A DNA stretch of 64,000 nt, taken from Andrena cerasifolii (lineage: Eukaryota; Arthropoda; Insecta; Hymenoptera; Andrenidae). Location: positions 4,526,001-4,590,000 of the forward strand of contig NC_135121.1 of assembly GCF_050908995.1 (NCBI RefSeq). The letters run 5' to 3'. Within the stretch, counting starts at the first letter, position 1; each line of letters starts with the position of its first letter. The notes beneath the pieces are model-generated. The model saw only the letters and a program-made list of their open reading frames with translations. It was not told the origin of the DNA and ran no database searches. Shown here one piece after another: positions 46,748 through 58,112 of this stretch. A program made the position numbers and the translations under genes.

Positions 46748-49150
46748 ATCCAGCTCGTCATCCGCGCTCGATTCCTGAGGAGCCGTGGAATTATAAACAG
46801 AAGGGGTGGCTATTTTATTTTACGCAATGGAATCCCAGCTGTGATTTAATTTCAGTACGACATGCGAACTTCCGAACTTACGTGTCCCTTATTTATCTCG
46901 CAAGCATCCTCTTTGAGAACTTTTTGCGGCTTGGAAGAAGGGAAAACATAAATGCGTCGCGGGTAGTGGATGCACCGCGGTAATTTACACAGGAATCGAT
47001 ATCGAAGGACGTACACCCCTAAACCTTCACTCCTTGTTCCTCCGCAGTTTTTTCATGTTCACGATTTAAAGGTACCTCATACTTATGACACCACAGGACA
47101 TCGCGTCACGTCAAACGAACGCTAAAATCACCCTTTAATTTCGCTTTCAAGCTGAAAACATTAATCGAATGCAATTCATACTACAATCACTTTCACGTGC
47201 ATTTAAAAAAAATAAAAATAAAGGTAATAAGTTCGGAAATGAGTTTGAGCGTTTAACGTAAAATCCTCCGGGCTTTTAACGAATTTTACGCCAAAGAGTT
47301 TACGCAGAGTCGTCTATAAATTTGACAAATTATCTCGGAGACGGTCTCGCGTATAGAAGTAATTGAAAAACTCGTCACTCTCTTATTTCCATGTTCGCGT
47401 AAACAAATATGTGCGCGTCTTATTCGGGGGTAAGCCATTCTCCAATATTCAACTGCGCGCATTTAAAGCACGACTCCGAAACAAGAAATCGGCATCGAAG
47501 GAATTGTAGGTACGCCGCGTAAATTGTGAGAGCAGAGTCCGCGACACGGCGGGCATTGTGATTTTGCGCGAAAAAAAACTTGGAAGCGTGAAAATCGATC
47601 GAGTACTATTAAACGCGTTCTGTAGCAGGATGTGCACCCAGAGTATACTTCGGCACGAATTTGCACCTTCTGTTTTCTTTGAACGACGCACAGATACGCA
47701 CTCACACATGCACGCATTTAATGAAACGGAATATGATTGTTGAAAGACACGTTTGACGAGAGGAAAATACGAAGAGTTTCAGCGGAGATGAAGGGTGGAA
47801 CACGAACGACGCGTACGGGGTTCATAAGGCAACTAACCGGGGTCGACGGCCAGCGTTCTCTCCCTTATTCGACGTCGGCTCGCCCCACTACGAAGGTCGT
47901 CCTTTGGGGGTAGAGAATTCTGACAGAACATCGACTTTAATCAATGGAGGGATTATATCGACCTGCAGCGTGCTTCTCCACAGGAGGTGCCTATTCTCCT
48001 CTTCCTTCCTTTTATTTCTCTTCTTTTTTTTTTGAGCTAAAGGGTCATTATTTTCTCGCGTTAAGGGTGCAACCATAATAGCTTCCTTTCAGCCGTATCG
48101 TCGAGAGTGTTTTAATTACCGAAACGCTTTTTTGCAATTATTTCCCTGAACCAACAAGTATGTAGATATTCGTAAGAATAATGTTCGCGTTCCAGTTTTT
48201 GGATTTATCCGTGCTCCTGATTTTTTTACCCTCTGGATGGATTCTTCTGTTGCGATCGAATCCAATCAGAAATGATTCTCATTTTATTGTACATACAGGG
48301 GTACAGAGTAGTCGGTAAAATGTTTGTAAATAAAACCGATGGTCCATTGAAGAGTGTAAGGATGTAAAAAGTGGGAATAGTTTTTTTTTAGGTAAGTGAA
48401 ATATATTTAAGAATTTCTGTATATTTTCTCATGTAATATATACAATTGTAATAATTATATTGTAGATACTTTTCTAAGTTTTTCATTATATGTTGATGGT
48501 TATGATAAAACTGAGCTTACGTGTTTTCTTTATTATTTTAATTGTAATTAACTTGGAATTATTATTTTGACTGCAATTTCACGAGGTAAAAATAAATTTG
48601 GCGTAAACTAGGGAAACTGTTTTACAAGATATAAATATCGATATTTTAAGTTTTTACTTTTTCCCAAAAAGTACGATTCTTGGGATATGTGTACCTGACA
48701 CGTATAAGAATAAGATTATCGAATTTTAATGAAGAAGACACATTAACGTGTTAATGTATCTTAATAAAAAAAAACATTAAATTATTATCACTTATTCTTA
48801 CTTTATTTAGTTGTAAAAAAACTGACCATAAATATTAGTTTATCAAAAAATAAAATTATGTAGTTGACTTTATATTCAGACGCTATATCAAATTTTTTAC
48901 AGGCACTTCTAATATAATTTATTTAAAATTATAATTATGGAAAGATGAACATTGATAAACTTGTAATTATGATAATGATAACAATACATGATGCAATTTT
49001 TATATTCGATATTTTATAAGTTATCTACTGTTATTTATCGTGTCGTTTTCGCGCCACTTATTATCTCCTGTTTTCCATCACTCAACAATAAACTTGATGC
49101 GCAACATCGAAAATAAAGTTACATTTGGATTGTGCGAAAGCTAGCGTTAA

Positions 49151-49315
49151 GCCGGAAATCCACTGGGAAGCTAATTTACGCTATGCGATGCTATGCTATG
49201 TAATGCTACGTTTTAACAAAATTACTTTCAATACATTCTTATGGACTCGTTTCCACCAAAAGCTACGTTCAAACATAGCATCGATTATAGCATAGTTTCC
49301 CGGTGGATTCCCGGC
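49151..49315. mobile_element. 165-bp TTAA-flanked MITE
   Basis: Between TTAA copies at 49147-49150 and 49316-49319. Ends GCCGGAAATCCACTGGGAA and (reversed) GCCGGGAATCCACCGGGAA. The interior has ATGCTATG repeats and the inverse CATAGCAT. Confidence 0.8.
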
Positions 49316-49559
49316 TTAACGTTTGTTATATTCCTCATAAACTCCATATTAAGGTTTATACATGTCTATTATTTGGTAAAAATATTTATTTGTTGGCTAT
49401 TTAGGAGTACAATATACATATTTCAGAATACAATATTATTTAGTCTAAAGCGTACATTAAATTAAAAGAAGCATTGTACAATAAATTAAAGGAGACAGTC
49501 GTGGCGATTTGTTATACGAAGGTGTTGTGACAGATCTGGCCTAAGAAGGGAAGATCCCG

Positions 49560-49985
49560 AACCCGGATATTCAAAAAATTCTGAAACTTTGTGAATATGT
49601 AGGGGATTTCCTCCTGATTACAACGCAATTTTTGTTTCCGGCCCAAATTCACTCTAAGGGGATGTAATTGACCCCTGAAAATCCGGTTATTTTCCGATTT
49701 CGTGTTATAACGCGTGAACTGTAAAATATTTTTTTACCAAGTGCTAGATCTAATTAAAAGAAGTAACTTTTGTCTTGAAACTGCTTCTCTATCTCTTACA
49801 GTTCGCGAGTTATAACACAAAATCAGAAAATAGCCGAATTTTCAGGGGTTAATTTCACCCCCTTCGAGTGAATTTGGGCAGCAAACAAAAATTGCGTTGT
49901 AGTCAGGAGGAAATCCCCTACAAATTCACAAAGTTTCAGAATTTTTTGAATTTCCGGGTTCGCGATTTTTCCTTGTAAGTCAAAT
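49560..49985. repeat. Foldback repeat
   Basis: AACCCGGATATTCAAAAAAT at the left and its imperfect inverse ATTTTTTGAATTTCCGGGTT at the right enclose paired GGGGATTTCCTCCTGATTAC sequences. Same family as 41940-42720. Confidence 0.65.
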
Positions 49986-50288
49986 ATCAAAACGTCGTCA
50001 ATTACATAGTAGCCAAACACGCACATAGGCGGACGTAGATTGCAATCTATTGTCCATGAAACAGATCATAAAACAAATTTTGCAGACGCGCTTACAATCG
50101 TCCAATACGGCTGCGGTCACAATGGCATCGACATCGTTTGTCAGATGGTTTTTGTCAGATGTAGGGTGATTTGATCGGCCGACAGCTTGGTCACAATGGG
50201 TGCCATTGCGCACCGACATCCGACGTTTCGCCCGACGCCGGCCGAACTCGCCCGATCTTTTCAATCGCATTGGGAGGCACGCAGAGTT

Positions 50289-50435
50289 AGGAGCGATGGG
50301 GCCGCAGTGAATGGAGGGGGAAACACCTACAGGAGCGGTGGTAATGTGCGTGACTGACGCAGGCGCAATTCATGCACACGTAACCACCACTCCTGTAGGT
50401 GTTTCCCCCTCCATCACTGCGGCCCCATCGCTCCT
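50289..50435. repeat. Near-perfect palindrome carrying the CACCTACAGGAG motif
   Basis: Arms of about 55 bases (AGGAGCGATGGGGCCGCAGT at the left, its inverse ACTGCGGCCCCATCGCTCCT at the right) with a loop of about 37 bases. The motif recurs at about 32842, 33185, 61115, 61470 and 61660. Confidence 0.75.
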
Positions 50436-50607
50436 GACTCTGGAGGCACGTGCGTGGCTGAGTGCAGCCGATCTGATTGTGAGCGTCACGTGTGAATCTC
50501 TCTATATACATATATGTATGTGCCGGTGCGAAATTGCAACGACGCCGGATCGCTCGTGTTCATCGGTTTTAACGACGTGACAGATTCGTAGGGCAGCTCT
50601 ACACATA

Positions 50608-50700
50608 CAGTACCGCCCAAACGTATTCGGACAAACAGCTTTCTTGGTTTATTTATTATTACTACTGTGGCCGAATACTTCTATCACTCACACTTTTGTT
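50608..50700. repeat. Tc1/mariner-like terminal fragment
   Basis: Starts TACAGTACCGCCCAAACGTA and continues TTCGGACAAACAG, resembling Tc1-like ends. A similar start TACAGTACCGGACAAAAAG is at 61975. No transposase is attached. Confidence 0.4.
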
Positions 50701-51635
50701 TGTTATATATATTTTGAAAATATATATTTTGTGTTGCGATTTGTTAAATTTGTTAATGTAATTTAATTATCATCCTGTCGTTTATAAACTATTTAATTAA
50801 TTTAATGTTAATAGGTTAAGTATGCGAGTTTTTTTGTACGACTTCTTTAAGTGTAAAGGCACGGTAATAGGGACAGGGCACGGTAATTAGGACATCTACC
50901 CAAGGGACGCTTCGATCGATTCGGACCATACGGGGCCATCCTTAAATCTCGTAAGGATAATTTTGGCGATTTCTTCCTCCCTCTCCCAATATAAGAATTC
51001 GTAAGATTTTATATTCCAACCCTCTCCTCCTTCCTTACGTAATATTTTTTACATTGCATTTTTCAGTTATCAAAATTCTGTTAAAGGTTTATATAATTCA
51101 TTTAACTTGGTTTCCTGTGTGCGATGAAACATCCTTTTTTTGGCCTCTCATATTGAAAATTAGGTTAAAAAAATAATACGTAAAATACTATCTGACCCTC
51201 GCCCCCCCGTAAGAAAATGTAAGAAATTCCCGACCGCTCCCCCCCCCCCTTTCCCAAAATCATCACGTAATTTAAGGACGACCCCTAACAAAAATGAGAC
51301 GGCACCATTAAAAAAAATATATAAAAAAAATTTAAGTTAAACGATTTTATTTAACCCCTTGCCTTACGATTTAAATTCTGACGGCCGGCGCATAATCAAC
51401 ACCAGAGGTTGGTCAAGCGTCGAGCAATTTCACGGTTCGGTTGAGCGTCCGAAGGTGTTGTCAATCGCACACGTCTTATGATATGTAAATACATGTGTAA
51501 GGTACAAGTGGTTTAATTTTGTAAGTTTGATAAATAATTACGAACGATTCATCAGTGAAAAAGAATGATTTATTATCTTGAAGTGAATAATAAACCAGTA
51601 ACATTTTATATAAATTTCTGAATAAATGGTTATTT

Positions 51636-52450
51636 TAAATTATGGTAAATGTTTAGATTAGGGGAGGATTCTCTGATTTCAATGACCTTCACATATGTTG
51701 TCAAGGTCATCATTCTGAACAACATTTCCCTCTAAACTTTTCGGCGTTCGGCTTTGGTTTACAAGATATTAACAAAAAACTTTACTTAACACTAGAACTG
51801 CCGACGGTATTGGTATTGGTTAGAGCTAAGTAAGTGCGGGGGGCGGGTAAAGCAAGGAGTCAATTCACTTTCCCGTCACCCACAGTTAACACTAGAATTA
51901 CCGAGTTTAACACATACTCAGATCGGTTCGCTACCATGCTTTACGCCCCCCCCCCACCCTCCGGCCCTAATCTAGCCCAAACCAATACTAATACCGTCGG
52001 TTATGAAATCAACCCGTCGGTTGATTTCAATATATTATGCCAAAAGTTTTTTATTAATATCTCTGAAACTAAGGCAAAACGCCAAAAAGTTTAGAGAGAA
52101 ATGTTGACAACATATGTGAAGGTCATTGAAATCGGTGAGGAGGTAGCTTTTCGACATGTTTACCATTTTTGGGGTGGGAATATTTATTCACGTATTTTAT
52201 AAATATTTATCATATAATCAACAATTAGTGACATTAACTTACAAACAATACTGGCTGTGAAACAGTCGTCTGTACAGGCAGATTTCAATGTACAATTATG
52301 CCAAGTTTTTTGCAAATAGCTCGTAAACCAAAGCCGAGCGCCGAAAAGTTTAGAGGGAAATGTTGTTCAGAATGATGACCTTGACAACATATGTGAAGGT
52401 CATTGAAATCGGAGAATCCTCCCTTGATCTAAACATTTACCTAAATTATT
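51636..52450. mobile_element. Complete family A inverted-repeat element inside the piggyBac copy
   Basis: About 815 bp with long imperfect inverted ends: GGTAAATGTTTAGATTAGGG on the left and CCCTTGATCTAAACATTTAC on the right, continuing through GATTTCAATGACCTTCACAT. The interior has C and G homopolymers and TACCGTCGG words seen in other copies (2440-4860, 30170-30420). Non-coding. Confidence 0.7.
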
Positions 52451-52476
52451 AACGTTTTGAAAAAATTTACAGAAAA

Positions 52477-54195
52477 TTAATAATCTTCAATCGTATGGTA
52501 TCTTTGGAAGCATATTGGTACATGCAATGCAACTTTACATCTATTGCACTCCCACGTTGTTTCGCTCCGTTTGTTATGTCTTGTACAAACTTTACAAGTT
52601 CTTGATGGCTTTGATTTCGATGGTGTTGGGTCTATATGCTTGGGAAAATGACCCCAGTGTTGCGCGTGCAGTCTCTGTGGTAAATCTCCGTTCGATAATC
52701 GTCCTCGTCGTTTATAGTCTGGTAACGGTACATTTTTCAGTAATGATTCGGCAATTTCAATTCTATATTCAGCGTAACTCTGCTTCTTTCCGGTGCTTAT
52801 TTTGTTGAACAAAATGTAGGAGTTGAACAGTGCAATGTCAAACACATAAAAGAAAACTTTTCGGTATCCTTTCGTATATTTTCTCATAGCGGGGAAGCAC
52901 GCCAGCATTCGGTCTTGCCGATCAATCCCAATCATTCCTTTGTTGTACTCAATTACGCATTTCGGTTTCCAAGTAGGATTGAATTTATTTGTGTCTGGTT
53001 CAGTCATTTCTGCTGTTTCGTGTTTTGTAGAAATAATATAAACGTCTCGTTTATCTTTCCATTTCAATGCCAGTATTCCATTGCAGCTTCTCAGTCTAAA
53101 TTCTCCCTTTTTTAATTTTGCTTTAACAAAAGCATTCGGCATATTCTTTCTGTTCGAACGTACTGTCCCAACGGCATTAGTTTTACTACTGACTAAAGTT
53201 ATAAACAGTTCTGGTGAAGAGTACCAATTATCTAAGTATAAAGTATGCCCTTTATGTAACACTGACTGTGATAGCTCTTTGACAACACTTTCAGCTGCGC
53301 TATCATCAAAATTTCTTTTATCACGACCTGTGTATATTTTAAAGTCATAGCAATAGCCAGATTCTGACTCACATAATTTATAAAATTTAATACGGAATCT
53401 CGCCCTTTTCGATGGATTAAATTGCTTATAAGATGAGCGCCCCTTATATTTCAATAGCGATTCGCTGATAGCAATGTCCTCTTGCATTGTATACAGTTCT
53501 TTAAATCTCTGATTAAAAAAATTTGTCACCGGTTTTATTTTGCATAATTTATCTGTATTGTCAATCGTATTGTTATTTACAAAATGCAAACATCTTGTTA
53601 TTTGCAGAAACCTTTTCAACGGCATCGTTTTTCTGAATATTGGCGTTTCTATAATGGCCCTCTTAGACCAATTCATTTGAATTGTTGGTTTCTTAACTTG
53701 AGCCATTATTATACATAATGCAAAATATATTTTTATTTCACCACAATCTACGGGAACCCAAGTTTTGTCTATTTCTCGTCTTTTAGTTTTATTGTGTTTT
53801 ATTTGTTCCGCATAACGATTCGTCTCCGTTACGATATTTTCCCAAAACATATTATCAAATACTATATTAAAAATGTCTAATTCTTTTTTGTTTGCACCTA
53901 ACTGACATAAAGCTGCCACCTTTATGCCAGGAGTCTCCGTATAATTCCAGATTTTTGGTTCATTATTTATTTCTTTCCAAATCCATCGCTCTGACTGTTG
54001 GTGATACGCATCGTTGATGCGGTCTTCATCATCGGTGTCATCTTCAATAACCAGTCGGTTACAACGTTTTCGTGCAGGAAATAAAATATCAGTACTGTCA
54101 CTATCGCTATGAAAAATATCTATCAAATCATTAATTGCAATGTCTCTCAAACTCTCATTGTCCTCATCAACGCTAAATTTTCTTTTTGATAACAT
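52477..54195 (-). CDS. piggyBac-like transposase, intact
   Basis: 572-aa DDE transposase of the DDE_Tnp_1_7 type, which excises and inserts piggyBac elements at TTAA without leaving footprints. Catalytic Asp candidates lie in YLDNWYSSPELF, KRDVYIISTKHE and MIGIDRQDRM, matching the three conserved acidic positions of the family. The C-terminus carries a cysteine-rich finger (CKVCTRHNKR ... WECNRCKVALHVPICF..YH). The N-terminus is acidic (Asp/Glu-rich), as usual. Length is near the 594 aa of the original moth enzyme. No stop, frameshift or intron is apparent, and both element ends are present, so the copy may be recent and could be functional. Confidence 0.9.
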   Translation of the reverse strand: MLSKRKFSVDEDNESLRDIAINDLIDIFHSDSDSTDILFPARKRCNRLVIEDDTDDEDRINDAYHQQSERWIWKEINNEPKIWNYTETPGIKVAALCQLGANKKELDIFNIVFDNMFWENIVTETNRYAEQIKHNKTKRREIDKTWVPVDCGEIKIYFALCIIMAQVKKPTIQMNWSKRAIIETPIFRKTMPLKRFLQITRCLHFVNNNTIDNTDKLCKIKPVTNFFNQRFKELYTMQEDIAISESLLKYKGRSSYKQFNPSKRARFRIKFYKLCESESGYCYDFKIYTGRDKRNFDDSAAESVVKELSQSVLHKGHTLYLDNWYSSPELFITLVSSKTNAVGTVRSNRKNMPNAFVKAKLKKGEFRLRSCNGILALKWKDKRDVYIISTKHETAEMTEPDTNKFNPTWKPKCVIEYNKGMIGIDRQDRMLACFPAMRKYTKGYRKVFFYVFDIALFNSYILFNKISTGKKQSYAEYRIEIAESLLKNVPLPDYKRRGRLSNGDLPQRLHAQHWGHFPKHIDPTPSKSKPSRTCKVCTRHNKRSETTWECNRCKVALHVPICFQRYHTIEDY

Positions 54196-54423
54196 TATTA
54201 GGGATATTTTTCAAATATGATTAAAAAAATATCTAACCGCAATAAGGCGGTGAAGAATAGCACGTAACTGATATAAAGACATCGGCGAAAATTATCCATG
54301 AACCTGACCCGTGTTGTTTACGTTGAGCCCTATCTACAAACCATGAGCCTGAAACGCGTTGTTTACGTTTGGCTCGATCGACGTAGTACGGCTCTCACAC
54401 GATACTGTAGGTCAAGGGGTTAA

Positions 54424-56107
54424 AATGCACTGAAAACTAAAAATAATTATTATCTTGTACTACAATTTCGATGGTGTTTTTTCACTTTAAATAAAATCGT
54501 GGAACAGGACATCTCCGTTTCGTGTGCGAATGGGCGCAGTGCATTGGCTGCGATCTCTGTAAGGATGTTGATTTAGAGCATATAAACATGGAGGAAGCAT
54601 GCAATGGGTGAAAATGTGGACACATGGACCTGAAGGACAGTGCCTAGTTCCGGGGGGTTACAGCGAAAGACGGAATTGGCTGCGATGTGAGGGACGACTG
54701 CTGGTGTCCTCTACAGCCGAGTATAAGATTTAAAAATAGCGTCCTTCATTGGTATGTTACGGTACTGCGTGGTAAAACGTGAATGTAGCTTTTTGTTAGA
54801 CGCGCCAAATTCGAATTGTAAAGGGAGGTAATCAAAACTATAAACAAAAACATTCCAATGAATACTACTTAGAGACGCTCGCTAAATAATATTGATCAAA
54901 CATTGGTTTCGGTTGCTTTGCTATTAAATCACCGATACCTTGTAAAACGCTCATTTTTAATGAATGAAGAACCAATCAAATAATTCGTTAGATAATTAAT
55001 TAAGAAACTATTTATATAATTGGATAACTTTATTAACAAAAGCATGTTACATTTCCAATCCTGAACAACGCCATTGTACATCGTCACTCGTTGATCAACG
55101 CCCAAAGCATTCAGACGTATTCTTCAAATTGTCCTACTTTAAAATAGAAATTAAGTTACAACAGAAACAAGTCTCAGTTTATATACCGACCCACCCTATT
55201 GGTCGACGCCATTGCTCTCCTAAACCGGAAATAGAGAGAGCAAGTAAATAAGATCTACCAATTGGATTCCATAACATTGAGCGAAAAGTGGGATCAACAG
55301 CAAACTTCATTTAATACTGAGGCGTGTGATCTGTTGCGAGTTGCAATCCTCGCCCTAGCGGCGTTTAGCGCAAGCTCTTAAAGTATGAAGTTCGAACTTT
55401 AAAGAGTTAAGGATGAAGTTTATTACATTAGAAATTTGTCTTCGCCTCCTTCCTTATCGCTCGGAAAACAATGTATTGATTAAAAAAGAGGAACGAACGT
55501 ATGAAGAAGCCTGTTTCTTCGCCTGGCAATTCATTACCGACATTGTTAAAGCACAGACGTGTTACAATAAAGTTCAACCTTTGATTAATCTTTAAATATC
55601 TTTGTTTCGCTTCTTAATAGTTTCGGATGATATTCAATAATTTAATCTAGTTCAGTTCAATAAGCTTTATTCAGTTCAAAGTTATTCGTTACAAGTCGTT
55701 TCGTTCAATTAACTGCACACGTTTCGCGAGCAGAGCTCATTGGGGCTCCACGGATACCGGACCACATAGAAATTACCTCAAACCATCAGAATTCTCCAGC
55801 CGGCTCCGCAACAGATCTTTGAACTAAGGAAGGCAGTATTCTTTTAAAATGTGCCCGCCGATTTGTGACTTCCGCTATAGGACAAAATGGTGGACACATT
55901 TTCCGATCACTACCTAGGATCACTATTCGCAACAAGTTCCTTCGGTCTGAACGCACCTTGCATGCGCAGCAAAATTAATCGAAACCCTAGGCGTCTAGGG
56001 TTAATATAACATAACTAGAATTTATTACTATGCATCTAACGAAATGTTTCACATTCAAGTCTACGCATTATGAGTTTGTCGATTGTCATAATACCTTTGG
56101 CAGAAAT
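54424..56107. other. Non-coding stretch with a solo LTR before ISCA2
   Basis: 54424-55331 shows no gene. A minus-strand solo LTR occupies 55332-55813. 55814-56107 should include the ISCA2 promoter; no clear TATA box is seen. Confidence 0.5.
55332..55813 (-). mobile_element. Solo LTR, TSD GATC, inverted relative of 9343-9821
   Basis: 482 bp beginning TGTTGCGAGTTGCAATCC and ending CCAGCCGGCTCCGCAACA, the inverse of the LTR at 9343. GATC flanks both sides (55328-55331 and 55814-55817). The two LTRs share the family but differ at many bases, so they are separate insertions. Confidence 0.8.
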
Positions 56108-56854
56108 ATGGCGAAATTAAAACGTACGATTTGGGGACTCTCTTCTAATTTCGTTGCAAACCGATATTTTTCACGTTTGCTGACGTAAGTGAATTTTCAT
56201 CTGAATACATCAATTAGTCGTTTTATATCAATTTGTAATGAATCTTGTACAAAAAGTTACCGGTTAACTTTCGTAACCGTGCGCAAAACATCAATGATCG
56301 AAATGTATGTTTTAAATCATTGTAGTCTTACGTGATTAATGCATTGACGAAAACTAACCTTAATTTATAGTTCTCCATGGTATAATGTATCTACAGTTTC
56401 GTCGTTGAGTGAGATGTCAACAGAAGCTGCTGTTAAACCCACAAATGATATAATCATTGCAGATAGCTGTGTTAAACGATTAAAAGTAGTCACGAATGAT
56501 AATGCATATTTAAGAGTTACAGTAGAAGGTGGAGGGTGTTCTGGTTTCCAATACAAGTTTGACTTGGACACAAACATAAACGAAGATGACAAGTAAGATT
56601 ATACAGAAAAGATAACTGGAATGCTGTTACCACTGCACTCTCGCTATGGAGATCAATTAGGTGCAATATAATGTTACAGAATATTTCAAAAGGATGGTGC
56701 CAAAGTGGTTATAGATTCAACATCTTTAGAATACATTAAAGGAGCAACAATAGAATATCACACAGAATTAATACGTTCTGCTTTTAGAATAACGAATAAT
56801 CCTTTAGCTGAACAAGGTTGTAGCTGTGGAGCCAGTTTTTCAATTAAATTGTAG
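56108..56854 (+). CDS. ISCA2: Iron-sulfur cluster assembly 2, mitochondrial
   Basis: A-type carrier acting late in mitochondrial [4Fe-4S] assembly with ISCA1 and IBA57, supplying aconitase and lipoate synthase. Exons 56108-56184, 56371-56592 and 56680-56854 join to 157 aa (human 154). The first exon gives a basic, Ser/Asn-rich presequence (MAKLKRTIWGLSSNFVANRY) suited to mitochondrial import. The core has the three conserved cysteines, C82 in EGGGCSGF and C147/C149 in EQGCSCGASFSIKL, equivalent to the human cluster ligands. A second Met at residue 41 would drop the presequence and is less likely to be the start. Convergent with PPP1R21. Confidence 0.93.
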
Positions 56855-57233
56855 TAGTTCGCTTATGTACACGAAATATGTATATTTATATATTGAATTC
56901 AGACTAAAGAGATTTTAGCTATATTTATTATTTTTTCAAGACAACAGTCAAGAGTATCCTGTTAGTACTTTTCCTAGAGAGGCATATTTTTTCATTTCAT
57001 TTAACAATTGTTACACATTGAATATTTAAAGATGTTCATATATATATGCGTATGTTTACATATTTTATTTTCTAACAAGTAAAATATGAACTAAAGTTGT
57101 AATTCAAGTTATTGAGGAACAGAGCATTCAATTGACATTGCAATGAACTGATTGTGAATATGTGTAAATGTTATTATCATGTATTTTATGATTCAATGTA
57201 AGATGTAAATTTTTGTATTATAAATATTCAGGA

Positions 57234-57239
57234 AATAAA
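57234..57239 (+). terminator. Candidate poly(A) signal of ISCA2
   Basis: AATAAA about 380 bases after the ISCA2 stop, followed by an AATAATAAATC stretch. Confidence 0.5.
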
Positions 57240-57305
57240 CGTTAATAATAAATCTTATTTTAATTTCATAAATAATGTAACATTGAGTTTAGAAGTCCTA
57301 TAGCA

Positions 57306-58112
57306 CAGGGCTGGGCAACCCGCGGCCCGTTCCCCGACTTGCCTACTCTGCAGAAGAACGATCCCCACCATACTCCTACAGTGTACGCCGTATCTATACA
57401 GGGTCATCCGTTAAAACTGCAACCTACGCGCGCGTGAACAGACAAAAATGGCAACACCACCTCACGGACGCATTCCACTACAACCATTCACCAGCTCGGC
57501 GTTTGGAGGGCTGCCAGCGACCGCTGAACAGCAGTGATGCCAGAGCTTCGAAAAATTTAGGATGGTCTCTTTCAAATTAACGTCGCAAAAAGCTATTGGA
57601 AATTTCCCGGCCCAGGTTGAAGAATTTGGGGCCTTTTTCGTATAACTTTTGAACTATAAAAGATATCGGAATGCAATTTGCGCCGAAAAATGAGGAAAAA
57701 TTATTCCCTTTTAATGATGGATAATTTAAAATATTTTACGTTTATTTAATTTTTCTTTTATCAACTTTTTGACCATAATTGTTGTGAAAAAAAGCGACGT
57801 TAATTTGAAAGAGACCATCCTAAAATTTTCGAAGCTCGGGCATCACTGCTGTCCAGCGGTCGCTGGTAACCCTCCGAACACCGGGCCGGTGAATGGTTGT
57901 AGTGGAATGCGTCCGTAAGGCGGTGTTGCCACTTTCTTCTGTTCGCGTGCGCGTAGGTTGCAGTTTTAACGGGTGACCCTGTATATGACCGCACTCGTAG
58001 GAGTAAAAGGAAGGGACATGGAGCGGCGGCTAATCTGCTGATGGTGGGGGAACCGGCTAATTGGTAGTGGGGACTGTGCGGCCCACGGCGGCGAACAAGT
58101 TGCTCAGCCCTG
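57306..58112. mobile_element. hAT-type element, TSD CTWTAGCA, with nested MITE
   Basis: Ends CAGGGCTGGGCAACCCGCGG and GCTCAGCCCTG are typical of hAT MITEs. The flanks CTATAGCA (57298-57305) and CTTTAGCA (58113-58120) differ by one base. A second inverted-repeat element occupies 57398-57982. Non-coding. Confidence 0.75.
57398..57982. mobile_element. Inverted-repeat MITE nested in the hAT element
   Basis: Ends ACAGGGTCATCCGTTAAAAC and (reversed) ACAGGGTCACCCGTTAAAAC. Arms of about 190 bp include AATGGTTGTAGTGGAATGCG and its inverse. The central loop is about 200 bp and AT-rich. Confidence 0.8.

Larger units (their letters stand above)
46748..51354. other. Stretch upstream of the THSD1-like gene up to the piggyBac element
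   Basis: 46748-48300 presumably holds the THSD1-like promoter and 5'UTR; I see no further exon. 48300-49140 is AT-rich and featureless. A small TTAA MITE is at 49151-49315, a foldback repeat at 49560-49985, a near-perfect palindrome at 50289-50435, and a Tc1-like end near 50608. 50700-51350 is AT-rich with C and A homopolymers. Confidence 0.45.
51355..54419 (-). mobile_element. Complete piggyBac-like transposon with TTAA duplications
   Basis: 3065 bp between TTAA at 51351-51354 and TTAA at 54420-54423. Terminal repeats begin CCCCTTGCCTTACG at one end and (reversed) CCCCTTGACCTACAG at the other. One long transposase frame fills 52477-54195 without stops. A family A inverted-repeat element (51636-52450) lies between the transposase stop and the left terminus, so it entered after or travels with this copy. 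Confidence 0.9.

Noticed and set aside
47449..47717. Minus-strand frame with a short mitochondrial-presequence-like start (MPAVSRTLLSQFTRR)
   Set aside because: No following exon or family match was found. It may be 5'UTR sequence of the THSD1-like gene.
51834..52094. Open frame inside the family A element of the piggyBac copy
   Set aside because: It runs through C homopolymers and non-coding repeat ends shared by other copies.
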